Origin: Desulfotruncus arcticus DSM 17038
GTDB taxonomy: Bacteria > Bacillota > Desulfotomaculia > Desulfotomaculales > Desulfallaceae
Length of the DNA stretch: 64,000 nt
Assembly: GCF_900113335.1 (NCBI RefSeq)
Contig: NZ_FOOX01000013.1
Location: 111,541 to 175,540, forward strand
Reading direction: 5' to 3'
Shown: positions 1 to 9,100 of the stretch, one piece after another
Position numbering within the stretch: position 1 is the first letter of the stretch
Layout of the letters: each line of letters begins with the position of its first letter
Notes under the pieces: generated by a model
Databases searched by the model: none
The model's input: only the letters and a program-made list of their open reading frames with translations
Told to the model about the DNA's origin: nothing
Program-made: the position numbers and the translations under genes

Positions 1-8
1 GGAAATTT

Positions 9-37
9 GCAGGAATTTTCGATTGCATAGAGAAAAA
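9..37 (+). promoter_or_regulatory. Candidate sigma-H promoter of spoVG
   Basis: GCAGGAATT at 9-17 fits the sigma-H -35 consensus RNAGGAWWW at all positions. After 11 bp, AGAGAAAAA at 29-37 fits RNNGAATWW with one mismatch. In Bacillus subtilis spoVG is a classic sigma-H gene, so position and sequence agree. The assignment is inferred from consensus only. Confidence 0.55.
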
Positions 38-81
38 TATGCAAAATCAGGCATATTTGGATAGCGGAAGGTGGTGAGTAA

Positions 82-336
82 ATGATTGTTACCGACGTGA
101 GAGTGCGTAAAGTACTCACTGAAGGTAAAATGAAGGCTATTGTATCGGTAACCTTGGATGATATGTTTGTCATTCATGATGTTAAGGTGGTGGAAGGCCA
201 GAACGGCCTGTTCGTAGCCATGCCAAGTCGAAAGACACCTGACGGGGAGTTTAGAGATATAGCTCACCCCATTAATTCTTCGGCCCGGGAAATAATACAA
301 AATGCGGTACTTGAAGCATACTCAAGTGCCATTTAA
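82..336 (+). CDS. spoVG: SpoVG, RNA-binding septation/sporulation regulator
   Basis: An 84-residue protein with the SpoVG family start [11 protein letters not shown] and a close match over the whole small domain. SpoVG proteins are site-specific RNA- and DNA-binding regulators that in Bacillus affect asymmetric septation and in other Firmicutes affect capsule and virulence genes. The start has a GGTGGTGAG ribosome site 5 bases upstream. The gene stands alone between a sigma-H-like promoter and a strong terminator, and glmU follows as in Bacillus. The length is normal and nothing is missing. Confidence 0.96.
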   Translation: MIVTDVRVRKVLTEGKMKAIVSVTLDDMFVIHDVKVVEGQNGLFVAMPSRKTPDGEFRDIAHPINSSAREIIQNAVLEAYSSAI

Positions 337-357
337 GAGAGCGTCAGCTCTCTTTTT
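337..357 (+). terminator. Terminator after spoVG
   Basis: A perfect 6-bp stem, GAGAGC/GCTCTC with loop GTCA, begins one base after the spoVG stop and is followed by TTTTT. Confidence 0.85.
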
Positions 358-377
358 ATGTATGTACGGCAGGAGGT

Positions 378-409
378 GGTAGCGCGTCCCACCATTGGGA
401 CGCGCTACC
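378..409. repeat. Perfect 14-bp inverted repeat, GGGAC/GTCCC family
   Basis: GGTAGCGCGTCCCA at 378-391 and its exact reverse complement at 396-409 are separated by CCAT. A C-rich tail with two more GTCCC-type words follows. There is no T-tract, so it is not an ordinary terminator. It resembles other GGGAC...GTCCC palindromes in this window at 3602, 15443, 38906 and 45139. Confidence 0.7.
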
Positions 410-505
410 TGTCCCCCTGTCCCACCCCGCACCCCGAAAATAAGCAGGGAATAATAATATTATGTTGAATAAGAATTAGGTATGAATATTTCAGGGGGTT
501 TTTTA

Positions 506-1879
506 ATGCAGTTAGCTGCTGTGATACTTGCCGCCGGGAAGGGGACCCGGATGAAATCCCAACTGCCCAAAGTAATGCACCGTGTTGGCGGGAGGCCAAT
601 GGTGGAACATGTGCTTTTATCCGTTAAAAAGGTAGGAGCGCAAAAAACCGTGCTGGTATTGGGTCACCAGGGTGAACTTATTGCCAATTTGGTGGGAGAC
701 AGGGCAGAAATTGCTTATCAGTATGAACAATTGGGTACTGCCCATGCATTGATGCAAACGCAAGGCCTTCTTGGTAATTATAAAGGAGATATACTTGTTT
801 TATGCGGGGATACTCCTTTAGTTCGTCCGGAAACTCTTAATGAGCTTTACCGGCAGCATATCAAGCAGGGAAACTCTGCCACTGTTCTTACCGCAATTCT
901 TTCCGATCCCCAAGGTTACGGAAGAATAATTCGCAATACTGAAGGTGGACTGGAAAAAATTGTGGAGCAAAAAGACGGTAAGCCCGCGGAGCTTGCGGTT
1001 AAAGAAATTAACACGGGGATTTACTGTTTTTGTTCCAATGGTTTGTTTGAAGCGCTGGCGGCTGTGGATGCCAACAATGCCCAGGGAGAGTATTACCTTA
1101 CAGATATAATCCAATACTATGCCCGGGAGGGTAAAAAGGTTGGCGCGGTGGTTGTTGATGATCCGGAAGAGATTTCCGGTATTAACGATCGCATTCAATT
1201 AGCTGCAGTAGAAGGGCTATTGCGCCGCCGGATTCTGGAGCGGTTGATGCTGACAGGTGTTACTGTAGTTGATCCTATTTCTACATTTATTGATGATTCA
1301 GTGGAAATTGGACCAGATTCAGTTATTTATCCGTATACATTCATAGAAGGAAAATCGAAGATTGGCGAGAATTGTATTATTGGTCCTTCTGCTCGCGTGG
1401 TAAATTCAAGTATTGGATCCGGGGTAACAGTTCAAAATTCTATTATTCTGGAAAGCAGCGTAGCGGATGGCTGCAATATTGGGCCTTTTGCCTACATCCG
1501 GCCCGGTTGTAAACTGGAATCCCAGGTTAAAGTCGGGGACTTTGTGGAATTGAAAAACGTTCGGATAGGTCAGGGCAGCAAAGTGCCTCACCTGAGCTAT
1601 GTGGGCGATGCCGAAGTCGGTTCGGGAGCTAATATTGGCGCCGGTACAATTACATGCAATTATGATGGGGAGAAAAAGTCTTTAACTGTAATCGGGGATA
1701 ACGCGTTTATAGGCAGCAACACTAATTTAGTGGCTCCAGTTGTGGTTGGCCGGGAAGCGTATACGGGCGCAGGTTCCACCATAACCCGGGATGTGCCGTC
1801 CGGAGCACTGGGGGTGGCCCGGGGTAAACAAAAAAATATTGACAACTGGGCTGCAAAAAGAAAAAGTGGCGATCAATAA
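506..1879 (+). CDS. glmU: Bifunctional GlcNAc-1-P uridyltransferase / GlcN-1-P acetyltransferase
   Basis: GlmU makes UDP-N-acetylglucosamine for peptidoglycan in two steps, acetylation of glucosamine-1-P and uridylyl transfer. The 457-residue product opens with the nucleotidyltransferase motif LAAGKGTRMKS, and the second half (from about residue 250) is a left-handed beta helix of hexapeptide repeats ending in the GAGTITCNYDG region typical of the acetyltransferase site. The ATG at 506 was preferred over an in-frame ATG at 482 because CAGGGGG lies 8 bases before it and the protein then begins MQLAAVILAAG, the family start. prs follows after 21 bases, as in Bacillus. Confidence 0.97.
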   Translation: MQLAAVILAAGKGTRMKSQLPKVMHRVGGRPMVEHVLLSVKKVGAQKTVLVLGHQGELIANLVGDRAEIAYQYEQLGTAHALMQTQGLLGNYKGDILVLCGDTPLVRPETLNELYRQHIKQGNSATVLTAILSDPQGYGRIIRNTEGGLEKIVEQKDGKPAELAVKEINTGIYCFCSNGLFEALAAVDANNAQGEYYLTDIIQYYAREGKKVGAVVVDDPEEISGINDRIQLAAVEGLLRRRILERLMLTGVTVVDPISTFIDDSVEIGPDSVIYPYTFIEGKSKIGENCIIGPSARVVNSSIGSGVTVQNSIILESSVADGCNIGPFAYIRPGCKLESQVKVGDFVELKNVRIGQGSKVPHLSYVGDAEVGSGANIGAGTITCNYDGEKKSLTVIGDNAFIGSNTNLVAPVVVGREAYTGAGSTITRDVPSGALGVARGKQKNIDNWAAKRKSGDQ

Positions 1880-1900
1880 TTTTTGGAGGTAAGCTAAGAA

Positions 1901-2845
1901 ATGTCATCGCGACAACGGCTGAAAATTTTTACTGGTAACGCCAACCCTGCTTTGGCGGAAGAAATAGCCCATTACCTGGGTGTTTCGGTTGGGGCGGCCA
2001 AAGTCACCCGCTTCAGTGATGGAGAGATTCAGGTTAGAATAAATGAAAGTGTCAGAGGTGCTGATGTTTTTATCATTCAGCCCACGTCGGAACCCGTCAA
2101 CGAGCATTTAATGGAGCTGCTGGTAATGGTTGACGCCGTACGCAGGGCATCGGCACGGAGAATTACGGCCGTTATGCCATATTACGGCTATGCCCGGCAG
2201 GACCGCAAAACCAGGGCCCGCGATCCCGTTACCGCCAAGTTGGTGGCAAATTTATTATACGCCAGCGGTACCAGGCGGGTTATTACAATGGATTTGCATG
2301 CAGGGCAAATCCAGGGTTTTTTTGATATACCCGTAGATCACCTGCCCGGTGTACCGCTGATAGCTCAATATTTTCTCCAGCAGCAATTAAATGATGTTGT
2401 CGTGGTGAGTCCTGATTTAGGCGGAGTGCAGCGTGCCAGGGATTTGGCTGAAAGAATCGGCGCCCCCCTGGCCATAATCGATAAGAGACGCCCGGAGCCC
2501 AATGTGGCCGAAATTATGAATATCATCGGAAGCGTTCAAGGTAAAAAAGTAATCATGATTGATGATATTATCGATACCGCCGGCACCATCACCCAGGGGG
2601 CGGCTGCATTGAAAAAGTGGGGCGCGGAAGAAATTTATGTCTGCTGCACACATCCTGTGCTTAGCGGTCCGGCGGTGGAACGGCTGGCCGGGGCGCCAAT
2701 AAAAGAAGTTTTGGTGACAAATACGATTGCCTTACCGCAAATTAAAATAGTTAATAACCTAAAAATATTATCGGTAGCACCGTTGCTTGGGGAGGCTATC
2801 ATCCGGGTCCATGAGGACCTGTCGGTGAGCAAACTGTTTGATTGA
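1901..2845 (+). CDS. prs: Ribose-phosphate pyrophosphokinase (PRPP synthetase)
   Basis: Converts ribose-5-phosphate and ATP to PRPP, the precursor of purines, pyrimidines, histidine and NAD. The 314-residue length is normal for class I enzymes. Visible motifs are FSDGEI near residue 38, the ATP-binding stretch [11 protein letters not shown] near 98, and the PRPP-binding loop [11 protein letters not shown] near 220. GGAGG lies 12 bases before the ATG. It is probably cotranscribed with glmU, 21 bases upstream. A convergent gene on the other strand follows. Confidence 0.97.
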   Translation: MSSRQRLKIFTGNANPALAEEIAHYLGVSVGAAKVTRFSDGEIQVRINESVRGADVFIIQPTSEPVNEHLMELLVMVDAVRRASARRITAVMPYYGYARQDRKTRARDPVTAKLVANLLYASGTRRVITMDLHAGQIQGFFDIPVDHLPGVPLIAQYFLQQQLNDVVVVSPDLGGVQRARDLAERIGAPLAIIDKRRPEPNVAEIMNIIGSVQGKKVIMIDDIIDTAGTITQGAAALKKWGAEEIYVCCTHPVLSGPAVERLAGAPIKEVLVTNTIALPQIKIVNNLKILSVAPLLGEAIIRVHEDLSVSKLFD

Positions 2846-2872
2846 GGTCCGGCATCCCGATTAAGCATCAGG

Positions 2873-3571
2873 TTATTCCTTGGGCGGTTCCTCTTTGTTA
2901 GCATCATCCTGAGGCGCATGGTCATCTTTATTCCGTTTTAATCGTGAAATTGATCTGGTTACATTTGAGCCCAGGTTTGATCCAATACTTTTGCTTTTTT
3001 GTACCGTGGCTTCCAATAGCTTGCCGGTGGATTCCTTTACGTCCTGCAATCTATCGTGCAGTCCGCCGTCAAGCTTGACCGCTTTTTCCATGGCTTCATC
3101 TGTACATACAATCATTTCCTTACCGATGGTAAGCACGTGATCTATGTCCAGGAAAGCAGATCCGCTATAAACGCCGCTTAGATAACCGCCCCCGAATTCC
3201 ATGCCTACAATATCACCTGAAGCAAGATTGACGTAATAATCGTCCACCTGGCCAAGCATGGTGCCGTTTTCTGTTATTATGCGAACGCCGTTGATATTGT
3301 TTTTTTCTTTAACCAGGCCGATTATTTCCGATAGGCTGTTGCCTTTTTGAACTATGGCACTGTGATTTACGGTTACGGCGTCATCGCCGACACTGTGTAT
3401 TTTCCCGTAGGGAATAAATTTTTGATCGTTAAACCAGCCCTTTTGGTCAACGGCCAGGGCTATTACCTTTTTGGAGGCGGGGTTGACAATCAGCCCCTTA
3501 ATTAGCCCTATTTGGGTACCTTCTTCCAGGCTTATTACAGGCAAGTTAAGAAATTGTTTGCTTTTACGCAT
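2873..3571 (-). CDS. PRC-barrel domain protein
   Basis: A 232-residue soluble protein with two PRC-barrel-like modules: residues about 8-80 (start LNLPVISLEEGTQIG) and about 90-165 (NGVRIITENGTMLGQVDDYY). A charged, low-complexity tail rich in Lys, Asp and Glu follows. PRC-barrels occur in photosynthetic reaction centres, RimM and many uncharacterised Firmicute proteins, and no enzymatic residue can be named. AAGGGGGG precedes the ATG by 6 bases. It lies opposite to its neighbours and interrupts the otherwise conserved prs-ctc order. The function is unknown. Confidence 0.8.
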   Translation of the reverse strand: MRKSKQFLNLPVISLEEGTQIGLIKGLIVNPASKKVIALAVDQKGWFNDQKFIPYGKIHSVGDDAVTVNHSAIVQKGNSLSEIIGLVKEKNNINGVRIITENGTMLGQVDDYYVNLASGDIVGMEFGGGYLSGVYSGSAFLDIDHVLTIGKEMIVCTDEAMEKAVKLDGGLHDRLQDVKESTGKLLEATVQKSKSIGSNLGSNVTRSISRLKRNKDDHAPQDDANKEEPPKE

Positions 3572-3601
3572 GGTAAACCCCCCTTTGCGTTCTTAAGAAA
3601 A

Positions 3602-3624
3602 GGGACACGACGAAGTAATGTCCC
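3602..3624. repeat. Short GGGACA/TGTCCC inverted repeat
   Basis: GGGACA at 3602-3607 and TGTCCC at 3619-3624 enclose 11 bases between the divergent PRC-barrel and rplY genes. It belongs by sequence to the GGGAC/GTCCC group seen elsewhere in the window. Confidence 0.45.
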
Positions 3625-3640
3625 CGATAGGTATTAATTA

Positions 3641-3670
3641 TTGTTATGATAGTAATTTGTTTGATATAAC
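3641..3670 (+). promoter_or_regulatory. Candidate sigma-A promoter of rplY/ctc
   Basis: TTGTTA at 3641-3646 and TATAAC at 3665-3670 are separated by 18 bp in an AT-rich stretch 39 bases before the gene. Four and five of six positions match consensus. Confidence 0.4.
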
Positions 3671-3708
3671 TATAAACAGGGAATATTATCCCAAAGGAGG
3701 TCACATAT

Positions 3709-4338
3709 ATGGAAAATGTAAGTTTGCAGGTTAATTATCGCACGAAAACCGGTAAGTCGTATCGTAAGGAATTAACCCGCCGGGGCATGGTTCCCGGGGT
3801 CATATACGGTAAGGAGGTTGGCGACGGCGGCGGCAGTATCCCGGTAGAAGTGGAATTTAAGCCACTAAAAAACATCCTGTCTAATGCTAAAAATTCTATT
3901 ATTGATCTAACTGTTCAGGGCGGCGATGCGCCAGAGAATTTCAAGGTATTAATCAAAGACATGCAGCATGACCCGATTAAGAGGATGATCTGGAATATAG
4001 ATTTTCATCAAATTTCAATGAAAGAATCAATTACCACCTCTATAGCTATAACATTCAATGGAGAGGTCAAAACAGGCATACCCCAGCATGGCATCAGGGA
4101 ACTGCAAATTTCATGTCTGGCTGCGAATATTCCATCGGAAATAGCGGTTGATTTGGATAGTTTGAATGCAGGTGACACTGTGGCTGTTAAGGATATCAAT
4201 GTTCCAGACGATGTTACTGTTTTAGATGATCCTGAGGCGTTAATTGTTACTGTGCTGGCGGAGCGCAAGGCGGAAGAGCCTGCTGCTGAACCGGCGGATG
4301 CCAATGAAGGTGCGGCGGCGGGGGCCACGGAAGAATAA
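3709..4338 (+). CDS. rplY: 50S ribosomal protein L25 / general stress protein Ctc
   Basis: A bL25 protein of the long Ctc/TL5 type, 209 residues. The N-terminal domain (about 1-93) binds 5S rRNA loop E, the second beta domain spans about 95-185, and the tail is Ala/Glu-rich. In Bacillus Ctc is a stress-induced, non-essential ribosomal protein. AAAGGAGGTC precedes the ATG by 7 bases. Its place upstream of pth matches the Bacillus order. No anomalies. Confidence 0.94.
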   Translation: MENVSLQVNYRTKTGKSYRKELTRRGMVPGVIYGKEVGDGGGSIPVEVEFKPLKNILSNAKNSIIDLTVQGGDAPENFKVLIKDMQHDPIKRMIWNIDFHQISMKESITTSIAITFNGEVKTGIPQHGIRELQISCLAANIPSEIAVDLDSLNAGDTVAVKDINVPDDVTVLDDPEALIVTVLAERKAEEPAAEPADANEGAAAGATEE

Positions 4339-4413
4339 ATCTGTTGCCTGTTAACAGTTCCTCCTTAATTTGCATAATATGGGTGCAACATGATGTTTAA
4401 GGAGGAGATTCTT

Positions 4414-4737
4414 ATGGCTGATGCCACTGGAGCAGGGGGGTACTATCCACCCGGGGGAGGTTATGGCCCCGGCTACGGCCCTGGTTGCGGAATGTCACTT
4501 TGTGATAGGCTCCAAGGGTGTGTTGGCAGAGTTATCACCGTTTATGTCGGTGAAGAAAATGTGCCCGTAGCAGGTACGCTGCATGCTGTGGGATCAAACT
4601 TTTTGGAAATTCACCGGACAACGCCGGAAAATACTGTTCATGAGGCAGTTATTATTCCTCTGCCGGCGGTAGCATCGGTGGTAATTCCTTTGCAGCAGCC
4701 CATGACGATGTCATCATCAGCGGCACCGGGGAAATAA
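4414..4737 (+). CDS. Small Gly/Tyr/Pro-rich protein, possibly spore-coat related
   Basis: A 107-residue protein with an N-terminal low-complexity run of Gly, Tyr and Pro (residues about 5-25), then a beta-rich segment around GRVITVYVGEENVPVAGTL that looks like a small LSm/SH3-type barrel. Gly/Tyr-rich leaders occur in spore-coat proteins, but no family was recognised. The ATG at 4414 is preferred over an in-frame ATG at 4390 because AAGGAGGAG lies 6 bases before it. It sits alone between rplY and pth with its own terminator. Coat association is inferred only from composition and the sporulation neighbourhood. Confidence 0.65.
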   Translation: MADATGAGGYYPPGGGYGPGYGPGCGMSLCDRLQGCVGRVITVYVGEENVPVAGTLHAVGSNFLEIHRTTPENTVHEAVIIPLPAVASVVIPLQQPMTMSSSAAPGK

Positions 4738-4761
4738 TTCCCACACAATAACCTGGTTGAG

Positions 4762-4795
4762 CCCCCTTCCCTTCATATGGGGAGGGGGTTTTTAC
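4762..4795 (+). terminator. Terminator between the Gly-rich gene and pth
   Basis: A 10-bp C-rich/G-rich stem (4762-4771 with 4778-4788, one G-U pair) is followed by TTTTT. An in-frame ATG of the pth frame at 4777 lies inside the hairpin, which argues for a later pth start. Confidence 0.8.
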
Positions 4796-4824
4796 AGCCG
4801 GGGCAAGGCAGAGGTGAATTAAAA

Positions 4825-5400
4825 TTGAAACTGGTGGTGGGCCTGGGAAATCCCGGGAGGCAATATGCCCAATCAAGGCATAATACCGGCTTTATGGCCG
4901 TTGACGTGATCGCGGACCAACTGGGGATAAAATTGGACAAAACTTTTATGCGAGCCATTGTGGGACAGGGTTTGCATAAAGGGGAAAAAATAATATTGGC
5001 CAAGCCTCAAACATATATGAATTTGAGTGGTGAGGCTGTGGTCAAATTACTCAACTGGTATAAATTAAGCGCGGGCGATATGACGGTAATTTATGATGAG
5101 ATGGATCTTGAACCGGGTAAAATCAAAGTGCGACAACGCGGTGGGGACGGTGGCCACCGTGGACTGGCGTCAATAATCAATTTACTGGGAACCGGTGATT
5201 TCAACAGGCTGCGCATCGGCATCGGCCGGCCTGCGGAGAAAGGGCCGGATGTTGTAAACTGGGTATTGGGGCGCCCAAACCCCGAGGATACCGGCGCCAT
5301 CAACCGGGCTTTGGAAAACGTGCCTGAAGTGCTTTGGGAAATCGTTGAACATGGTGTCGGGGCGGCTATGAATAAGTATAACGGAATGGCTGCGGTATAA
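4825..5400 (+). CDS. pth: Peptidyl-tRNA hydrolase
   Basis: Releases tRNA from peptidyl-tRNAs dropped by stalled ribosomes (SpoVC in Bacillus). The 191-residue product begins MKLVVGLGNPG, then RHNTGF holds the catalytic His and Asn, followed by KPQTYMNLSG and the DEMDL loop. The TTG at 4825 is chosen because GAGGTG lies 8 bases upstream and the protein then starts exactly at the conserved strand; the upstream in-frame ATG is inside a terminator. The downstream order to fin and mfd is as in Bacillus, apart from one inserted gene. Confidence 0.95.
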   Translation: MKLVVGLGNPGRQYAQSRHNTGFMAVDVIADQLGIKLDKTFMRAIVGQGLHKGEKIILAKPQTYMNLSGEAVVKLLNWYKLSAGDMTVIYDEMDLEPGKIKVRQRGGDGGHRGLASIINLLGTGDFNRLRIGIGRPAEKGPDVVNWVLGRPNPEDTGAINRALENVPEVLWEIVEHGVGAAMNKYNGMAAV

Positions 5401-5440
5401 GCTTTCTTTAGGGTGTCAATACTAAAAGTAGGAGTCAGAA

Positions 5441-5839
5441 GTGTATTACCTCATTTCAGGTTTTTTTTCCGCACTGGCGGCAAGGGTTGTACTGGGAGCA
5501 ATCACTGTCTCCGGCAGCTCACGCTTGATGATTGTTGTATTGGCGCCCATAGTGGAAGAAACAGCGAAAACAGGGTCGGCTCTGCTTTTTAATGCAGGCA
5601 TATTCTATACCCACGTGGTTTTTGGCGGTGTAGAACTGGTTATGGATACCCTGCGCCGCCGGGGCGTTTGGCCCGGGTTGGCGGCATTAGCGCTGCATAG
5701 CATATTGGGGTTGGTAACCCAATGGCTTTACCTCCTTTACGGATCGCCGGCCCTGGCCTTGACAGTGGCTGTGCTGCTGCACGCGGCCTGGAATTATACT
5801 GTAGTGGTACTGCTGGGTCCAAACCCTAAAAAAAGGTAA
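5441..5839 (+). CDS. Small PrsW/CPBP-like membrane protein
   Basis: A 132-residue, very hydrophobic protein with about four membrane segments. Three polar motifs sit inside membrane helices: EETAK near residue 40, LHSIL near 85 and HAAWN near 113. This EE(K)...H...H(N) pattern is the signature of PrsW and CPBP intramembrane proteases, which are usually longer (200-300 residues), so this would be a minimal version. The start is GTG with AGGAGT 5 bases upstream. It lies between pth and fin, where PrsW-like proteins are not standard. Protease activity is inferred from motifs only. Confidence 0.6.
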   Translation: MYYLISGFFSALAARVVLGAITVSGSSRLMIVVLAPIVEETAKTGSALLFNAGIFYTHVVFGGVELVMDTLRRRGVWPGLAALALHSILGLVTQWLYLLYGSPALALTVAVLLHAAWNYTVVVLLGPNPKKR

Positions 5840-5862
5840 AAAATCAAATACTGGAGCTAACC

Positions 5863-6096
5863 ATGAGAACATACTATATTTGTGAATGCTGTGATTGTGT
5901 GTTCAAGACAACTGAATCGGATTCCAATTTGGAACAATCTGGTATAGGCAGCTTGACGGGGCATGAGGCCGGGGGTATAATGATGGAAGAAAATGAAAGA
6001 AATAATGCTTTTATTACTGGCCTTTGTGAAGAATGCCGTGAGGAGATATACGGAACCGATGACCGGATAGCGTATTCTTATCATGGTTTGAATTAA
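5863..6096 (+). CDS. fin: Anti-sigma-F factor Fin
   Basis: A 77-residue protein with two cysteine clusters, YICECCDC near the start and CEEC near residue 54, and a YHGLN-type tail, matching the Fin (YabK, DUF2757) layout. In Bacillus Fin binds sigma-F in the forespore and helps the switch to sigma-G. The position between pth and mfd is exactly that of Bacillus fin, which is the strongest support. The protein has an insert of acidic residues in the middle compared with the Bacillus form. Confidence 0.8.
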   Translation: MRTYYICECCDCVFKTTESDSNLEQSGIGSLTGHEAGGIMMEENERNNAFITGLCEECREEIYGTDDRIAYSYHGLN

Positions 6097-6137
6097 AAAG
6101 GAGTCAGGAGTTGGAATGAGAGAATAAAAGGTAATCG

Positions 6138-6170
6138 GAGCTTTAGCCCGACAGCGCTAAAGCTCTTTTT
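6138..6170 (+). terminator. Terminator between fin and mfd
   Basis: A perfect 10-bp stem, GAGCTTTAGC/GCTAAAGCTC (6138-6147 and 6156-6165), is followed by TTTTT. Confidence 0.9.
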
Positions 6171-6195
6171 GTGATGCCTTTTTTATGGTGGTGCA

Positions 6196-9100
6196 ATGAA
6201 AGGTTTACTGTCCCGAATTATTAATACAACAGAATATGCCGGACTGGTTAAGGCTTTTAATACCGGACGCAATCAACAGCAGGTTTTTGGGCTGACCGGC
6301 GCCCAGCGAAACCTGTTAATAGCAGCACTGGTGGAAGATTTTAATCCTGCCGCCCTGGTGATAACAAACAGTGAAATTGAAGCAGGGCAGGTTTCCGACG
6401 ACCTGGCCTCACTGCTGCCCCGGGTTCGGGTGGAACAACTTCCGGTGTATGAACTATTGCCTTACCAGGTGCTTGCCCACGGTAAGGAGGTTATTTCCCG
6501 CCGTTTAAGCATTATGGAAGCCCTTTGCCGTAATGAGCCGCTGGTTGTTGTGGCGCCGGTGGAGGCCCTGATGCGCAGGCTGACGCCACCTGACGTTTTT
6601 AAATCGGTTGTTGTGGATATTGCTGTGGGAGACCGCCTGGAGACGGAGGAACTGGTCCGCCGCCTGCTTGTTATGGGCTATGAAAGAGTTGACCTGGTGG
6701 AAAACGCCGGGCATTTTAGTGTGCGTGGCGGTATCGTCGATATTTATCCTATGACCTGGGAAACGCCCGTAAGATTGGAATTCTTTGACGACGAGGTGGA
6801 TTCTATCAGGCTTTTTGAAGTGGGCTCCCAGCGGTCGGAGAGGAAGATATATCAATGTTCTGTTTACCCGGCCAGGGAATTTATCATTCCTCCGGAAAAA
6901 TGGCCCATGGGCAGGAGCGCGGTAAAGGCGGATTTCAGAATCCAGCAGCGTAAGCTGGCCAGATCGGGCGATGCCGCAGCACTGCAGTTTTTTGAAGAAC
7001 ATTATGGGCACCAGCTGGAAATGCTGGATAACGGAGTATATTTTCAGGGGTTGGAGCCTTTTGTTCCTTATTTCTATCCCCGGGCCTCAACCCTGATTGA
7101 TTATTTGCCGGCCAGCGTTCCTGTTTACATTGACGAACCCCAAAAAGTTAAAGAAGTAGTACAAAGCATACAGCGCGAGCGGAGTGAAACATACGCGGAC
7201 CTACTTACCAGGGGTAAGATTTTGCCCGGCCAGCTCAAAGGCTACATTGATTGGGACGCCTTATACGAGGGCATTGGATCAAGGCGAACCGCGTATTTTA
7301 CTTTTATGCCCCGCCAATCGCCCTTTATCCGGCCGCAGAATATAGTCAACCTTACCGCCAAGTCGATGCATAGCTTTCTTGGCCATACTGAAATGCTGGC
7401 GGAGGAAATTAAACAGTGGCGGCGCAACGGCAATGCCGTAGTCATGCTGGTAACCGGACAGGATAGGGGCAGGCACTTGCTTGACGCTCTAAGGGACGAA
7501 AAAATTGACGTGTTTTATGTAAGCAATCTGGACCAGGAGGTTAAGCCTTCAAACGCAGTGATTTGTCATGGGCAGTTATCCAACGGTTTTGAATTGGTTA
7601 ACGCCCGGCTGGTGGTTATTACCGAAGGCGAGATTTTCGGACAAAGACGGCGCAAACGCCGGGAGCAGCCCCGCGAAGGGAACCGGATGGAACCCTTCAC
7701 CGATCTTAAGGTCGGGGACTATGTAGTTCACGTTAATCACGGAATCGGCCGCTATCAGGGCATAGTGCCGCTGGATATAGGGGGCATCCGCAAAGAATAT
7801 TTGTTAATTAAATATTCCGGTGAGGATAAGCTTTATGTGCCAACGGACCAGGTGTCATTGCTGCAAAAGTATCTTGGCGCCGAGGTCGACGCCCCGCGGC
7901 TGTCAAGGTTGGGCGGCGCGGAGTGGAGCAGGGTCAAGAGCCGGGTACGGGAAGCGGTAAGGGATATGGCCCAGGAATTACTGGCCCTTTACGCGGCCCG
8001 TGAAACGGTCTATGGCTATGCTTTCGGCGCAGACACGGTTTGGCAAAAGGAATTTGAGGATGCTTTCCCCTATGAGGAAACTGCGGACCAGGTAAAGGCA
8101 ATAGAAGAAGTTAAACGTGATATGGAAGGCAAGCGGCCCATGGACCGGCTGCTTTGCGGTGATGTGGGCTACGGAAAAACGGAAGTGGCTTTACGCGCGG
8201 CTTTTAAAGCGGTGATGGAGAGCAAGCAGGTGGCTGTGCTGGTCCCTACAACCATCCTGGCTCAACAGCATTACAATACCTTTAGGGAACGCTTTTCCGG
8301 ATACCCGGTAAGGGTGGAAATGCTGAGCAGGTTCCGGTCACCCCGTGAACAGCGCGCCATCATCAAGGATCTGAAGGAAGGGCGGGTTGATATAGTCATT
8401 GGAACCCACCGCCTGGTGCAGGAAGACGTTCTTTTTAAGGATCTGGGCCTGCTGGTGGTGGATGAGGAGCAAAGATTCGGCGTGGCCCACAAAGAAAAAT
8501 TAAAAAGAATGCGCACCAATGTGGATGTGATTACATTGACTGCCACACCCATACCCCGGACATTGCATATGTCTCTGGTGGGCGTCCGCGATACCAGTTT
8601 GCTGGAAACACCTCCGGAAAACAGGTTTCCTGTTCAAACTTACGTGCTGGAAGAAGACCCGGTTTTGATCAGGGAAGCGATACGCCGGGAACTGGGGCGC
8701 GGCGGACAGGTTTTTTTCGTGCATAACAGGGTCAGTGACCTGGATACTATTGCCCTGTGGCTTAAATCGCTGGTGCCTGAGGCGAGGATCATATGCGCCC
8801 ACGGGCAGATGCGGGAAGAGGAATTGGAACAAATAATGCTCGATTTCATTGACGGCGAATATGACATGCTTGTCTGCACTACCATTATTGAAAGCGGCCT
8901 GGATATCCCCAATGTAAATACGCTGATTGTCAAAGACGCCAATAATTTTGGCCTGGCGCAGCTCTACCAGCTGCGCGGCAGGGTCGGGCGGGCCAACCGG
9001 CTGGCGTATGCCTATCTTACCTTTCGTAAGGACCGGGTTTTAAACGAAGTGGCCGAAAAAAGATTGTCTGCCATCCGGGAATTTACTGAACTGGGTTCAG

